64,000 bases of DNA from assembly GCA_000733415.1 (NCBI GenBank), contig KL662191.1, positions 3,912,091-3,976,090 of the forward strand. Direction: 5' to 3'. Below, piece by piece: positions 40,923-49,113 of the stretch (within the stretch, counting starts at the first letter, position 1; each line of letters starts with the position of its first letter). This DNA is from [Leptolyngbya] sp. JSC-1. GTDB lineage: Bacteria; Cyanobacteriota; Cyanobacteriia; Elainellales; Elainellaceae. The notes beneath the pieces are model-generated. The model did not search any database, was not told the DNA's origin, and saw nothing but the letters and a program-made list of their open reading frames with translations. Both the position numbers and the translations under genes were made by a program.

Positions 40923-41822
40923 TCAGGAACGCTCGCGGAATTCAACTTCATTGGCGCGAATCGTCACATCATAGTGGCCGAAGAAATCATGCCCAAGCAG
41001 TCCTATATCGAGTTCCGGCCCAGCCACCGCCACTAACACATCACGAGCGACGGCACCCTCTACCTCCATCGACTGGACATACCCAACCGGAAAGGCCACT
41101 CCTTTTTGACTAGCTGTATCAACCGTGGCCTGGGCAATTGGCACTACGCCCAAACTGTCCGCCATTTTGCGAGTAATTAATGTGCCGCTGGCTCCGGTAT
41201 CCACAATCATGTCAAATGGCTGCTCATTGTTAAACAGAACCCGGATCACAGGCGTGTTTCCCTCTCGGCGCACAATTGGTGCGTAAAACACTCGATTGCT
41301 GCTAACTGGAGCAGGAGTAGCGACTTGGGGAACGGCAGCCGCAATGGGTGCAGATACAGCAGTTGGTTGCTTCTGGGGTGTCCGTGGAGGCAAAATAATT
41401 ACTCCAGTCGGGTTAGGAGCAGTTGGCCGATTGGCCTGTTGTTGCGCATAGGCCAAATTCTTTTGGTAAGCGGCTAGCTTTTGCCGCACCTGAGCATGAT
41501 GGGGACTCGCAGCCGGAACCGATTTCATTAGTTCAATCGCCTGCCGCCAGCGATTCGCGACCAGTTTCCAGTCATCGCGCGATTGGGCCGATTTGCTGAT
41601 GGTATAGGCACTCGATGCCCGGTCAATGGCTAATCGAAATGGATCAATCTTAGAGGTTGATGCTTTAGCTGGGGTAGCCGGATCTGGTTGAACTGCTGGG
41701 GCGGTTGGTGACGGCAGGGATGATTCAGCGGACAGCTCCGGACTATTGCTACAGGCGCTGGTAGAAACTAGTAGACTCGCCAATCCAATCAAGGCGACAC
41801 TCGATTGATATGGTTTAGGCAT
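40923..41822 (-). CDS. Lipoprotein with retropepsin-like aspartic protease domain
   Basis: 299 residues. Lipobox LVSTSAC (C24) predicts a lipid-anchored exported protein. A long Pro/Ala-rich and helical linker precedes a C-terminal clan AA protease domain of about 110 residues with the catalytic FDMIVDTGASGTLIT, a hydrophobic VGYVQSMEVEGA, and GLLGHDFFGHYDVTI. One DTG motif per chain implies a homodimer, as in retroviral proteases. Cyanobacteria carry several such genes; the substrate is unknown. Start ATG 41822. Confidence 0.88.
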   Translation of the reverse strand: MPKPYQSSVALIGLASLLVSTSACSNSPELSAESSLPSPTAPAVQPDPATPAKASTSKIDPFRLAIDRASSAYTISKSAQSRDDWKLVANRWRQAIELMKSVPAASPHHAQVRQKLAAYQKNLAYAQQQANRPTAPNPTGVIILPPRTPQKQPTAVSAPIAAAVPQVATPAPVSSNRVFYAPIVRREGNTPVIRVLFNNEQPFDMIVDTGASGTLITRKMADSLGVVPIAQATVDTASQKGVAFPVGYVQSMEVEGAVARDVLVAVAGPELDIGLLGHDFFGHYDVTIRANEVEFRERS

Positions 41823-41918
41823 AACAGCACTCTCTCAAGAATTTCAGCAAAAGACGCCTTGTCAACGCGACTACTGCGAACCCACTCAAACTAAACAATT
41901 AAGCCTGGACCATTGGGT

Positions 41919-42614
41919 TCACTCCCGGTGGTTCCAGAGTTGTACTTGCGTGACCGCAATATTGCCAGAGAAACACACATCAACATCGGAGCCTGGATCG
42001 CGTGCCCGTTTGCCATACTCCCCGGCATATTTTAACGTTCCCGACTCTAGCGCTTGATAAACTGCCGGTAGGGGTTGGGTGCACAAGGAACAGAAAACAA
42101 TATCCACCTCAGTCACCGAACCATCCGGATGGGGCAAATTAACGTTCCAAAACCTGCCTGCTGGAGAGGATTGGTGTCTCAGCTTGTCGATCACCAAGGA
42201 TGCCCAGTTGGCAGCTCGCTGCCAATCAATCACTCGCCTTTGGTGAATGTAGTGAGAAATAGCAATCCCCGGCACTCGATACAGAGCAGCTTCTCGAACG
42301 GCGGCCACCGTCCCAGAAATGTGAATATCCGCGCCCAAATTGCCGCCTGCGTTGATTCCCGACAGGACTAACGTGGCATCAGGGCAGATCTGGCTCAAGG
42401 CAATCCGGATACAATCCACGGGTGTGCCATCGACAGCATATTCATAATCCGAACGCTGCTCAACCCGAATCGGGCGAGCAGTCGTCACCTGATGGCTACA
42501 GCCTGAGTGATGCTGGAGCGGCGCAACAACAATTCCCTGCCCCCCAACCGCTTGCTGGAGTGCTCGTAGCCCAGGCGCATCAATTCCATCGTCATTCGTC
42601 AAGATGAACGTCAT
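41919..42614 (-). CDS. surE: 5'/3'-nucleotidase SurE
   Basis: 231 residues. Metal-dependent nucleoside monophosphatase of nucleotide salvage and stationary-phase survival. The metal site is FILTNDDGIDAPG (D8, D9), the serine/asparagine loop VLSGINAGGNLGADIHISGT and the HHSGCSHQVT block. A slightly short C-terminus (PGSDVDVCFSGNIAVTQVQ) is normal for this family. No pcm or nlpD neighbour as in enterobacteria. Confidence 0.95.
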   Translation of the reverse strand: MTFILTNDDGIDAPGLRALQQAVGGQGIVVAPLQHHSGCSHQVTTARPIRVEQRSDYEYAVDGTPVDCIRIALSQICPDATLVLSGINAGGNLGADIHISGTVAAVREAALYRVPGIAISHYIHQRRVIDWQRAANWASLVIDKLRHQSSPAGRFWNVNLPHPDGSVTEVDIVFCSLCTQPLPAVYQALESGTLKYAGEYGKRARDPGSDVDVCFSGNIAVTQVQLWNHRE

Positions 42615-42721
42615 TTAGAGATCGTCCAATTATCAAACAAGCTGAGCATTGCGTTTGCCGCTATGCTGACAGAACTAAATGCCAGCCCATCATCATTATT
42701 ATGAATGAAACGGAACTGAAA

Positions 42722-43285
42722 CTACTGGCGGCAGATCACTCGCCGCATTGAGCGCATGTTGGTCGGCAGGTCGAGCCGAATGCCTTCTTGAATAATCTGG
42801 GTGGGAATTGGAAGGGAAGGAGTTGCTTGGACAGAGTAAGTCAGAAGTGTACCGGCTTGATGATCATGCAGTTTGAGGAGCGCCGAAAAATCGTGAAAGC
42901 TGCCCTTTTCTAACTGAAATTGAATTTGATGCCAGCGGGGCTGGATCGTTTCAAAGGCTTTGAGATAAATTTCTACCTGAGCTGTGAAGCAAAGAAACGT
43001 TTTGCCCGCAACCTGGTAAAGCCGCTTGTAGCTACGAGAGCCATCATGACTAGAGATAATTTGGCTGTGGGTTAAACTGGGAAAATATTGCACCCAGCGT
43101 GGATAATCGATCAACTGCTGCCAGACCTGCGACCGCTCTAGTGGCAAATACATTTGCGCTGTAACAGCTCCGCCCCAGGCCGAGTGGGATCGGGTTTGAA
43201 GCAGGATCTCTCCATGCAACAAAGCCGTCTGGTGAGCGGTATCCCATCCAAGATCGATCGCAGGTTCAACAAGCGCTAAGGTCAT
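42722..43285 (-). CDS. SRPBCC (START-like/polyketide-cyclase fold) protein
   Basis: 187 residues. The helix-grip fold is recognisable from AQMYLPLERSQVWQQLIDYP, RWVQYFPSLTHSQII and LLTYSVQATPSLPIPTQIIQ. Such proteins form a deep hydrophobic ligand pocket; cyanobacterial members have no fixed substrate. Starts ATG 43285. The flanking genes (surE, small membrane proteins) give no functional hint. Confidence 0.8.
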   Translation of the reverse strand: MTLALVEPAIDLGWDTAHQTALLHGEILLQTRSHSAWGGAVTAQMYLPLERSQVWQQLIDYPRWVQYFPSLTHSQIISSHDGSRSYKRLYQVAGKTFLCFTAQVEIYLKAFETIQPRWHQIQFQLEKGSFHDFSALLKLHDHQAGTLLTYSVQATPSLPIPTQIIQEGIRLDLPTNMRSMRRVICRQ

Positions 43286-43636
43286 ACGTTACTCGCTATA
43301 TCTAAAAAATTGCGACTCGCGGCTATCAAGCTCTAAATCCGCCTCGCCATTGTCTTCAACTGTCTTCAACTAGGGTGCCTCAACTCACTCAACTGCCTGT
43401 CTTCAACTGGGAAATTAAATTCATCCTACTAGTTCTAGAAATGCAACTTCACTGCCCTTAGTTGTAGTTCCTAATGGCTGAAGATACAAGCTAACTTTTT
43501 GGGGTTGATGTGAAGATCTAAAAAATTTCTTTGCTGGCGAACTTTCCGTCCCACGAGCTGCAAGTCCGTGTAAGAATAGGTCTGCTAAAAGCTAGGTTTG
43601 CCATTTGCTGTTGACAGGAGTTGATAGGAGGGTTAG
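43286..43636. other. 351-bp spacer with TGTCTTCAAC repeats
   Basis: Contains the decamer TGTCTTCAAC three times (43351-43360, 43361-43370, 43399-43408), the first two in tandem. No coding frame of note. It should contain promoters for the SRPBCC gene and the small membrane protein gene, which are divergent. Confidence 0.6.
43351..43370. repeat. 10-bp perfect tandem duplication
   Basis: Two exact copies of TGTCTTCAAC; a third copy lies 28 bp downstream. Confidence 0.93.
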
Positions 43637-43825
43637 GTGAGGCAGTCTCCCAATCTTGGTATCCGAATTTTCTTGTATGTTGCTGGTATTTTGTTGGTGA
43701 TCATGGCACTGGTATTGCTGCTGCAAGCGTTTGGCTTCCTAACCAACATTCCCCGAACGGCGATTTATGCGCTAGTGCTGCTGGCGATTGGCATCGGCAT
43801 TTTGTCGGCTCTGCGCAACCGATAG
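43637..43825 (+). CDS. Small two-helix membrane protein, copy 1
   Basis: 62 residues from a GTG with a strong TAGGAGGG ribosome-binding site four bases upstream. Two hydrophobic helices (FLYVAGILLVIMALVLLLQA and AIYALVLLAIGIGILSAL) are joined by a turn containing FLTNIP. It resembles the next gene in length, helix layout and the FLTN/FLPG turn, so the two look like an old tandem duplication. Function unknown. Confidence 0.72.
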   Translation: MRQSPNLGIRIFLYVAGILLVIMALVLLLQAFGFLTNIPRTAIYALVLLAIGIGILSALRNR

Positions 43826-43897
43826 TGGTTCTCTTCCAGTTTCAGCGCAAATCCCCACCGTGAGTTTTGTCATTCAATCTAAATGGTAGGTAGGTTT

Positions 43898-44080
43898 ATG
43901 CTTAAATCTATGCGACCCACCACGCAGCTTTTTCTGTTTGCCCTCGGCTTGACGGCTGCCGTATGGATCCTACGCGGGATTGGGATTTTGACCTTTTTGC
44001 CAGGGGGCATCATCTGGCTGCTGATCTTGCTGTGCATTGGCACGGGTGTGGTGAATGGCTTGATGGGAACCCGTCGATAA
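43898..44080 (+). CDS. Small two-helix membrane protein, copy 2
   Basis: 60 residues from ATG 43898 (or 65 from ATG 43883). Two helices (QLFLFALGLTAAVWILRGIG and GIIWLLILLCIGTGVVNGL) around a TFLPG turn, ending GTRR. Similar in plan to the gene before it. Same strand, 72 bp downstream, so probably cotranscribed with it and with the following hypothetical gene. Function unknown. Confidence 0.7.
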   Translation: MLKSMRPTTQLFLFALGLTAAVWILRGIGILTFLPGGIIWLLILLCIGTGVVNGLMGTRR

Positions 44081-44116
44081 GGCAAACTGAGCTAAAGATT
44101 GGCAAATGCGAGCACT

Positions 44117-44491
44117 ATGATCACCCTCTCTTCCGAAGAAATTGACCACTATCGTTCCCAACTAGCCGATAACGAAGTGGCGCTGCGGGCGCTCAATATG
44201 ATCGAAGACTGCGAGGGAGATCTGGAAGATGCCGCCATTGCCTTAGCCCTCCAGGTAGGACAGGAACCCGATCGCACCGAACAGTGGCTAGACGGAGTGG
44301 CAAAACGATGGCGGGTTTTTCTCTGCCAGACGGGGATCAAGGAAGCGATTCAGGCTGGAACCGTTAGCAGTGCGATTAACCTTCTGGCTCAGGAAACCAA
44401 CATTCCAACGGTTCTGGCCACTCCGGTAGTACTCTATGTTGCCAAAACAGGCATCGACGATTTTTGTAAACCGCTGCAAGAAAAACTCTAG
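44117..44491 (+). CDS. Conserved cyanobacterial protein of unknown function
   Basis: 124 residues from ATG 44117 (a TTG 18 bp upstream is less likely). Mostly helical and acidic: ITLSSEEIDHYRSQLADNEV, LRALNMIEDCEGDLEDAAIA, then EQWLDGVAKRWRVFLCQ and a C-terminal LLAQETNIPTVLATPVVLYV. No known catalytic motif or membrane segment. It lies 18 bp before acylphosphatase on the same strand, so it is probably in one transcript with it. Confidence 0.72.
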   Translation: MITLSSEEIDHYRSQLADNEVALRALNMIEDCEGDLEDAAIALALQVGQEPDRTEQWLDGVAKRWRVFLCQTGIKEAIQAGTVSSAINLLAQETNIPTVLATPVVLYVAKTGIDDFCKPLQEKL

Positions 44492-44509
44492 GTTGACTGG
44501 AAAGTTCCT

Positions 44510-44812
44510 ATGAATCAACCGCCTTCTGATCGGATCCGCGCCCATGCGATCATCTCAGGTCGGGTGCAAGGCGTGGGCTACCGGGCCTCTACCTGGGATA
44601 TGGCCCAATTGCTGAAACTCAGCGGCTGGGTGCGCAACCTGCGAGACGGACGAGTGGAAGCCGTGTTTGAAGGGACACAGGCGCAGATAGACGAAATGCT
44701 CCGCTGGTGCCATCAAGGCCCGCCCGCTGCTCAAGTCACTGCTGTAGATGTGAACTACGAAACTCCTGAAGGACTGCAAGGGTTTGAGGTGATTAGCTCA
44801 GTGAGGTGGTAG
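44510..44812 (+). CDS. acyP: Acylphosphatase
   Basis: 100 residues. Hydrolyses acyl phosphates such as acetyl phosphate and 1,3-bisphosphoglycerate. The phosphate cradle is SGRVQGVGYRASTW with catalytic R25, and N43 in GWVRNLRDGRVE. The C-terminus GFEVISSVRW is also typical. Normal length. Confidence 0.95.
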   Translation: MNQPPSDRIRAHAIISGRVQGVGYRASTWDMAQLLKLSGWVRNLRDGRVEAVFEGTQAQIDEMLRWCHQGPPAAQVTAVDVNYETPEGLQGFEVISSVRW

Positions 44813-44987
44813 TGTCTCCGTCGTAGTTTAGTCCGGTTATTGAGTAGGCTATCCAATCTAGTCAAGTCCACCTCCAGTTGAGAGAAAATATGGGCAGAAT
44901 AGAGGAGATCTAGAATCTGAGGCTGATTGTTTTTCCCACTTCACATCTGCCCCTCTTGCCTCTCTATATCCACTCAATCAAATTGCC

Positions 44988-46361
44988 ATGCAGTCCTCCC
45001 AAGACACATCATCCGCTCAAGCTCGCCAAACCCGCCAACAGTTTGTTAGCCCAGAAGATTATCTATCCTATGAACTGGGCAAGGCGGTGCGCGAACTGCC
45101 GCCCCTCTACACCCGGCTGCTAGCTGGAACCCTGTCAACGCTCGTGTTTAGCGCAATTGGCTGGGCGCATTTCAGCAAAGTGGATGAAGTAGCAACGGCT
45201 CAGGGTGAACTGATTCCCTCGGCTCAGGTACGGCCCGTGCGTGCCCTAGAGGGGGGCATTATCAGCGAAATTCGCGTCCAGGAAGGGGAGCAAGTTAAAA
45301 AAGGCGATGTGCTGTTGGTGCAGGATCCGGCTCTGAATCAGGCGGAAGTGGATCGGCTGGAAAAAATTGCGGTTGCGGTGCGGCAGGACATGGCTCGGCT
45401 GAAGGCAGAAAGCGAAGGCCAAACGAAAACAGGAACGGCTTTGCAAGATCAACTTTTAACAGCTCGGCTGCGCGAATTTGATACCCGTCAAGCGGCTGCC
45501 ACTGCTGATGCCCAACGCCAGCGGGCTGTGATCGCTGAAGCCAAGGCTCAATTCGCCAAGCTGGAAGGCAATCTGGCCAATGCTCGCACCGCGTTAAAAA
45601 ATGCTCAAGAGCGAGAAGCCAGTCTGCGCAAACTGGTCGATGGGGCAATTCCACGCTTTGATTATCTAGAAGCGAAAGATCGATTGACGGAAGCTGAAGA
45701 TCGGGTCAATTCGTTGCAGCAGGAGATCGCAGCTCAACAGCAGGCAATTTTGCAAGCAGAGCAAGCGTATCAGGCAGCTCAACAAACGACGAATCGGCTA
45801 GGCTCCGAACGGCAGAGCGAAATTCTCACTCAACTGAAACAGCGCCAAGAGGAACTAGCTAACATCGAAGGCCAACTGACTCAGGCCCGCCTCAGAACTG
45901 AAGGCCAGACAATCACGGCTCCGGTGTCTGGAAAGGTTTACGATGTCCAAACCACACTAGGCGAGCGTGCAGTTGCACCAGGGCAGGAGTTGCTGTCGAT
46001 TCTGCCGGATGACGAGGATTTATTGCTAGAAGTCAAGGTGCTCAACCGCGATATCGGTTTTATTAGCAACGGTATGCGGGCCAAGGTGAAGCTGGCCACC
46101 TTTCCATTTCAAGAGTTTGGCACCATCGAGGGCGAAGTGGTGCAGATTAGCCCCAACGCCACGATTGATCAGGAACTAGGCCCGGTATTTGAGACAAAAG
46201 TAAAGCTGAAGCGCAAGGACATTATCGTCAACGATGAGCCGGTCGAACTGACGCCGGGTATGACCGCTACGGCGGAAATTGTGACTCGGCAGCGGTCGGT
46301 CCTTACCTTCCTGCTCGAACCAATTACTCGCCGCTTTAGCGAAGCCTTCACGACTCGATAG
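44988..46361 (+). CDS. HlyD-type membrane fusion (periplasmic adaptor) protein
   Basis: 457 residues. Cytosolic N-terminus, one membrane helix (LLAGTLSTLVFSAIGWAHF, about 43-62), then the lipoyl/barrel-sandwich half (TAQGELIPSAQVRPVRALEG). A long coiled-coil hairpin follows (about 120-300, rich in Ala/Gln/Glu), then the second half with ITAPVSGKVYDVQTTLGERAV and the beta-barrel LTPGMTATAEIVT. HlyD proteins link an inner-membrane ABC exporter to an outer-membrane channel in type I secretion. No ABC exporter or TolC gene is adjacent, so the partner and cargo are unknown. Confidence 0.92.
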   Translation: MQSSQDTSSAQARQTRQQFVSPEDYLSYELGKAVRELPPLYTRLLAGTLSTLVFSAIGWAHFSKVDEVATAQGELIPSAQVRPVRALEGGIISEIRVQEGEQVKKGDVLLVQDPALNQAEVDRLEKIAVAVRQDMARLKAESEGQTKTGTALQDQLLTARLREFDTRQAAATADAQRQRAVIAEAKAQFAKLEGNLANARTALKNAQEREASLRKLVDGAIPRFDYLEAKDRLTEAEDRVNSLQQEIAAQQQAILQAEQAYQAAQQTTNRLGSERQSEILTQLKQRQEELANIEGQLTQARLRTEGQTITAPVSGKVYDVQTTLGERAVAPGQELLSILPDDEDLLLEVKVLNRDIGFISNGMRAKVKLATFPFQEFGTIEGEVVQISPNATIDQELGPVFETKVKLKRKDIIVNDEPVELTPGMTATAEIVTRQRSVLTFLLEPITRRFSEAFTTR

Positions 46362-46403
46362 CACCCGCAGCATTTCTTACATTTCTTACTATTTCTTTCT
46401 TAC

Positions 46404-46477
46404 TACAGCCTTTTTCACTCATGTGAGGTGCAGGGGCACTGCGTTTTTCGTACTTCACTAGCCTAAAAAATGCTGGA
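46404..46477. mobile_element. MITE-like element, copy 2 (shortened, inverted)
   Basis: 74 bp matching the reverse complement of the element at 17204-17317. TACAGCCTTTTTCACTCATG at the left equals its right end, and TTCACTAGCCTAAAAAATGC at the right equals its left end. The central GTGGGGGC/GCCCCCAC hairpin and part of the other hairpin are missing, so this copy is a deletion derivative or an older form. Confidence 0.65.
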
Positions 46478-46552
46478 TCAATTTCTTGTCATCAATCTCT
46501 TGCACCTTCGGTTCCCAGACTGCGGTAAGCTGGTTAGATGGTCAAAATTAGC

Positions 46553-46579
46553 TTGACATGCAGCCTGAATGGGTAAGAT
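46553..46579 (+). promoter_or_regulatory. Candidate hemC promoter
   Basis: TTGACA (46553-46558), 15 bp, TAAGAT (46574-46579). The -35 box is perfect and the -10 fair, but the spacing is short. It lies about 140 bp before the hemC ATG. Confidence 0.38.
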
Positions 46580-46716
46580 ACCTATTCAACTCAATATTTC
46601 AATTCTCTAGTTACTTCACTAGGCAGTAATACGAACTAAATTAGCCTGCATGTTTCCCGATTGTTTAATTTTGGTCGCGCTAACATCATTTTGCATTTTT
46701 AGATCACGCTTCACAA

Positions 46717-47679
46717 ATGGTTTCTAGTCCTCCTCGTTCAATTCGGATTGGCTCTCGCAAAAGTCAACTGGCTCTTGTGCAAACTCATTGGGTGCAAGCC
46801 GAACTTCAGCAACGATTCGCAAATCGTAAATTTGAAGTTCATACGATGAGCACCCAGGGTGACAAAATTCTGGATGTGGCGCTAGCCAAAATTGGTGACA
46901 AAGGCTTATTCACCAAAGAGTTGGAAATCGGCATGTTGCAAGGCGAGATTGACTTTGCGGTGCATTCGCTCAAGGATCTGCCGACTCGGCTCCCGGAAGG
47001 ATTGATGCTTGGCTGCGTTACGGAACGGGAAGATCCTGCCGATGCGCTTGTGGTGCATGCTCGCCATCAAGATAAGCAAATCGATACCCTGCCCGAAGGT
47101 GCTGTGGTGGGCACCTCCTCGTTGCGTCGCTTGGCTCAGTTACGGCACCATTACCCGCATCTGGCATTCAAAGATATTCGTGGCAACTTAAATACTCGAT
47201 TACAAAAGCTAGACGCAGGCGAGTTTGACGCAATTATTCTGGCAGTGGCCGGGTTGCGGCGGCTGGGAATGGCCGAGCGAATTCATCAGGTTTTGCCGCC
47301 GGAAGTGTCGCTTCATGCCGTCGGTCAGGGTGCGTTAGGCATCGAGTGCCGCGCGGAAGACAGCGAAATTCTAGAGTTGCTGAAGGCATTAGAACATCAG
47401 CCCACTGCCTACCGTTGCTATGCTGAGCGAGCGTTTCTGCGCGAACTAGAAGGCGGTTGCCAGGTGCCGATTGGCGTCAACACAACCATCGAAGGCAATA
47501 CGCTGACGCTGACCGGCATGGTCGCTAGCCTGGATGGACAGCAGATGGTCAAAGATAGTATCTCTGGAGCAGCAACCGAAGCGGAAGCACTAGGAATACA
47601 ACTCGCTCATAATCTCCGTCAGCAAGGAGCGACGGAAATCCTGGAGGCAATCTTTACTGAGATCCAGCGGGGATCTTAA
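46717..47679 (+). CDS. hemC: Hydroxymethylbilane synthase (porphobilinogen deaminase)
   Basis: 320 residues. Joins four porphobilinogens to hydroxymethylbilane in heme and chlorophyll synthesis. The key parts are IRIGSRKSQLALVQT, the catalytic aspartate region FAVHSLKDLPT, VGTSSLRRLAQL, DIRGNLNTRL, and the dipyrromethane-cofactor cysteine C248 in LEGGCQVPIGV. Single gene, as in other cyanobacteria. It ends 13 bp before the convergent SbcD-like gene. Confidence 0.97.
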   Translation: MVSSPPRSIRIGSRKSQLALVQTHWVQAELQQRFANRKFEVHTMSTQGDKILDVALAKIGDKGLFTKELEIGMLQGEIDFAVHSLKDLPTRLPEGLMLGCVTEREDPADALVVHARHQDKQIDTLPEGAVVGTSSLRRLAQLRHHYPHLAFKDIRGNLNTRLQKLDAGEFDAIILAVAGLRRLGMAERIHQVLPPEVSLHAVGQGALGIECRAEDSEILELLKALEHQPTAYRCYAERAFLRELEGGCQVPIGVNTTIEGNTLTLTGMVASLDGQQMVKDSISGAATEAEALGIQLAHNLRQQGATEILEAIFTEIQRGS

Positions 47680-47692
47680 TTCAATCTCACGC

Positions 47693-48988
47693 TTAGCTCA
47701 GCTCCTCGCTCTCCAGGGCATCAACTGAGTACAGCCGCTCTGGCAGGACCATGTCCCGCACAAATCGATATAGCTCTGCTTCTGATCGCCCTTCGAGCTG
47801 CTGTTCCTTGAGGGCGATTAGTCCGTCTGCTAACTCGGCGGCTCGCTTTTTGTAGGAGTTGTTCGCCGTCAGCAGATCCAAAAACACCTCTCGCTCGATC
47901 TGAAGACGGCTGGCATCTTCGGTTAGGTGGGAGGCATAGGCAAGCGAATCGACTTCGTATTTGAGCAGAAAGATCAGGGCATTGCTGAGCTGCTGGAGCT
48001 GGAGCTGCAATCGGCGGGTATCCAGTTCTAACCGATCAAAGCCGACCTGACCGTCAATGCGCAGTTCCACAATTGGAGCATCGGCTGGACACAAGCGGTT
48101 TTGCTGAATCGCCTGCTGGACTTGGGCAATCGCCTGCTGCTCTAGTTCTTCGACTGACTCTTGTCCATTGGTTGAGAGCTTTAACCGCACAACGTCCCGC
48201 TGGTAATAATCCTGTTTCAGCTCGGCCTGGATACCAGTTTCGTTGATTTCTACCAGATAAACTCCCCGCTGGTAGCTGGCTTCCTCCACGCTGTTGGCTT
48301 CGATGGAGCCAGGGTTGAAGATCCAGTTTTCTAAGCTATAGCTCTTGTGAATATGCCCCAATGCCAAATAATCAACCCCCGCTTGTTTCAGGGGCAAGAC
48401 ATCAGCATATCTGAGCGCACCTTGGTAACGCGCGATCTGTCCTTCTAGGCCGTGGTGAAACATCAGAATCGTTGGCCCAGCACTCGGAGGTAGTTTGCCC
48501 ATTGCGGCAACAATCTGCTCGATTGCTTTGGGTGCTGAAGTTCCGTACCAGCTCGATCCCAAGACTCGTACTCCGCAATCCAAATCGATATAGGCACCAG
48601 AGCGCCCATTCCACGGACTATAAAACGATTCCTCAGCAGTGGCATCACCCGGTTCCAGCAGAATCAGCAATCCCCAGTCGGCCAGATAGCGCAACCAATT
48701 TGTTTTGGTACCGTAGGGACGGTTGTCGTGATTCCCCTCAATCGCCAGCACAGGAATACCGGCTTTCTGCAATTCCTGCAAACAGTACTGAGCTTGGTTT
48801 AAGGTAGCGGGCTGAATGTTGCGATGCTCAAACAAGTCACCGGCAATCAGGACAAAGTCTACCTGCTCTGCAATCGCGTATTTCTCGATCGCGTCATTGA
48901 AGGCATAGAAAAAATCCTGCGTCCGCTCTTTGCAGTCGTAGCGGTCAAAGCCCAGATGAACGTCAGCTAGATGGAGAAAGCGAGGCAT
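47693..48988 (-). CDS. SbcD/Mre11-like DNA repair exonuclease
   Basis: 431 residues from ATG 48988. Calcineurin-like phosphoesterase fold of the SbcD/YhaO group: FLHLADVHLGFDR, LIAGDLFEHRNI, LAIEGNHDNRPYG and YLALGHIHKSY supply the metal ligands. The C-terminal part (QLQLQQLSNALIFLLK and EQQLEGRSEAELYRF) is helical. An SbcC/Rad50 ATPase would be the expected partner but is not adjacent. A GTG six bases upstream is an alternative start. Confidence 0.88.
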   Translation of the reverse strand: MPRFLHLADVHLGFDRYDCKERTQDFFYAFNDAIEKYAIAEQVDFVLIAGDLFEHRNIQPATLNQAQYCLQELQKAGIPVLAIEGNHDNRPYGTKTNWLRYLADWGLLILLEPGDATAEESFYSPWNGRSGAYIDLDCGVRVLGSSWYGTSAPKAIEQIVAAMGKLPPSAGPTILMFHHGLEGQIARYQGALRYADVLPLKQAGVDYLALGHIHKSYSLENWIFNPGSIEANSVEEASYQRGVYLVEINETGIQAELKQDYYQRDVVRLKLSTNGQESVEELEQQAIAQVQQAIQQNRLCPADAPIVELRIDGQVGFDRLELDTRRLQLQLQQLSNALIFLLKYEVDSLAYASHLTEDASRLQIEREVFLDLLTANNSYKKRAAELADGLIALKEQQLEGRSEAELYRFVRDMVLPERLYSVDALESEELS

Positions 48989-49113
48989 AGACACAAGTAC
49001 AGATGAACTGACTCATTCTATGCTCGAATCGGGCTAGCGTCCAGAGGGTAAACAAATGTTTTCAATGAGTGCTTGTGAGCAATTCTGAAAAAGACGTTGG
49101 CGGAGGGGGCTTA

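Larger units (their letters stand above)
46362..46716. other. 355-bp spacer between hlyD-like gene and hemC
   Basis: Contains a degenerate ATTTCTTACT repeat (46372-46400), the shortened MITE-like copy (46404-46477) and a candidate hemC promoter (46553-46579). No coding frame of note. Confidence 0.6.
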
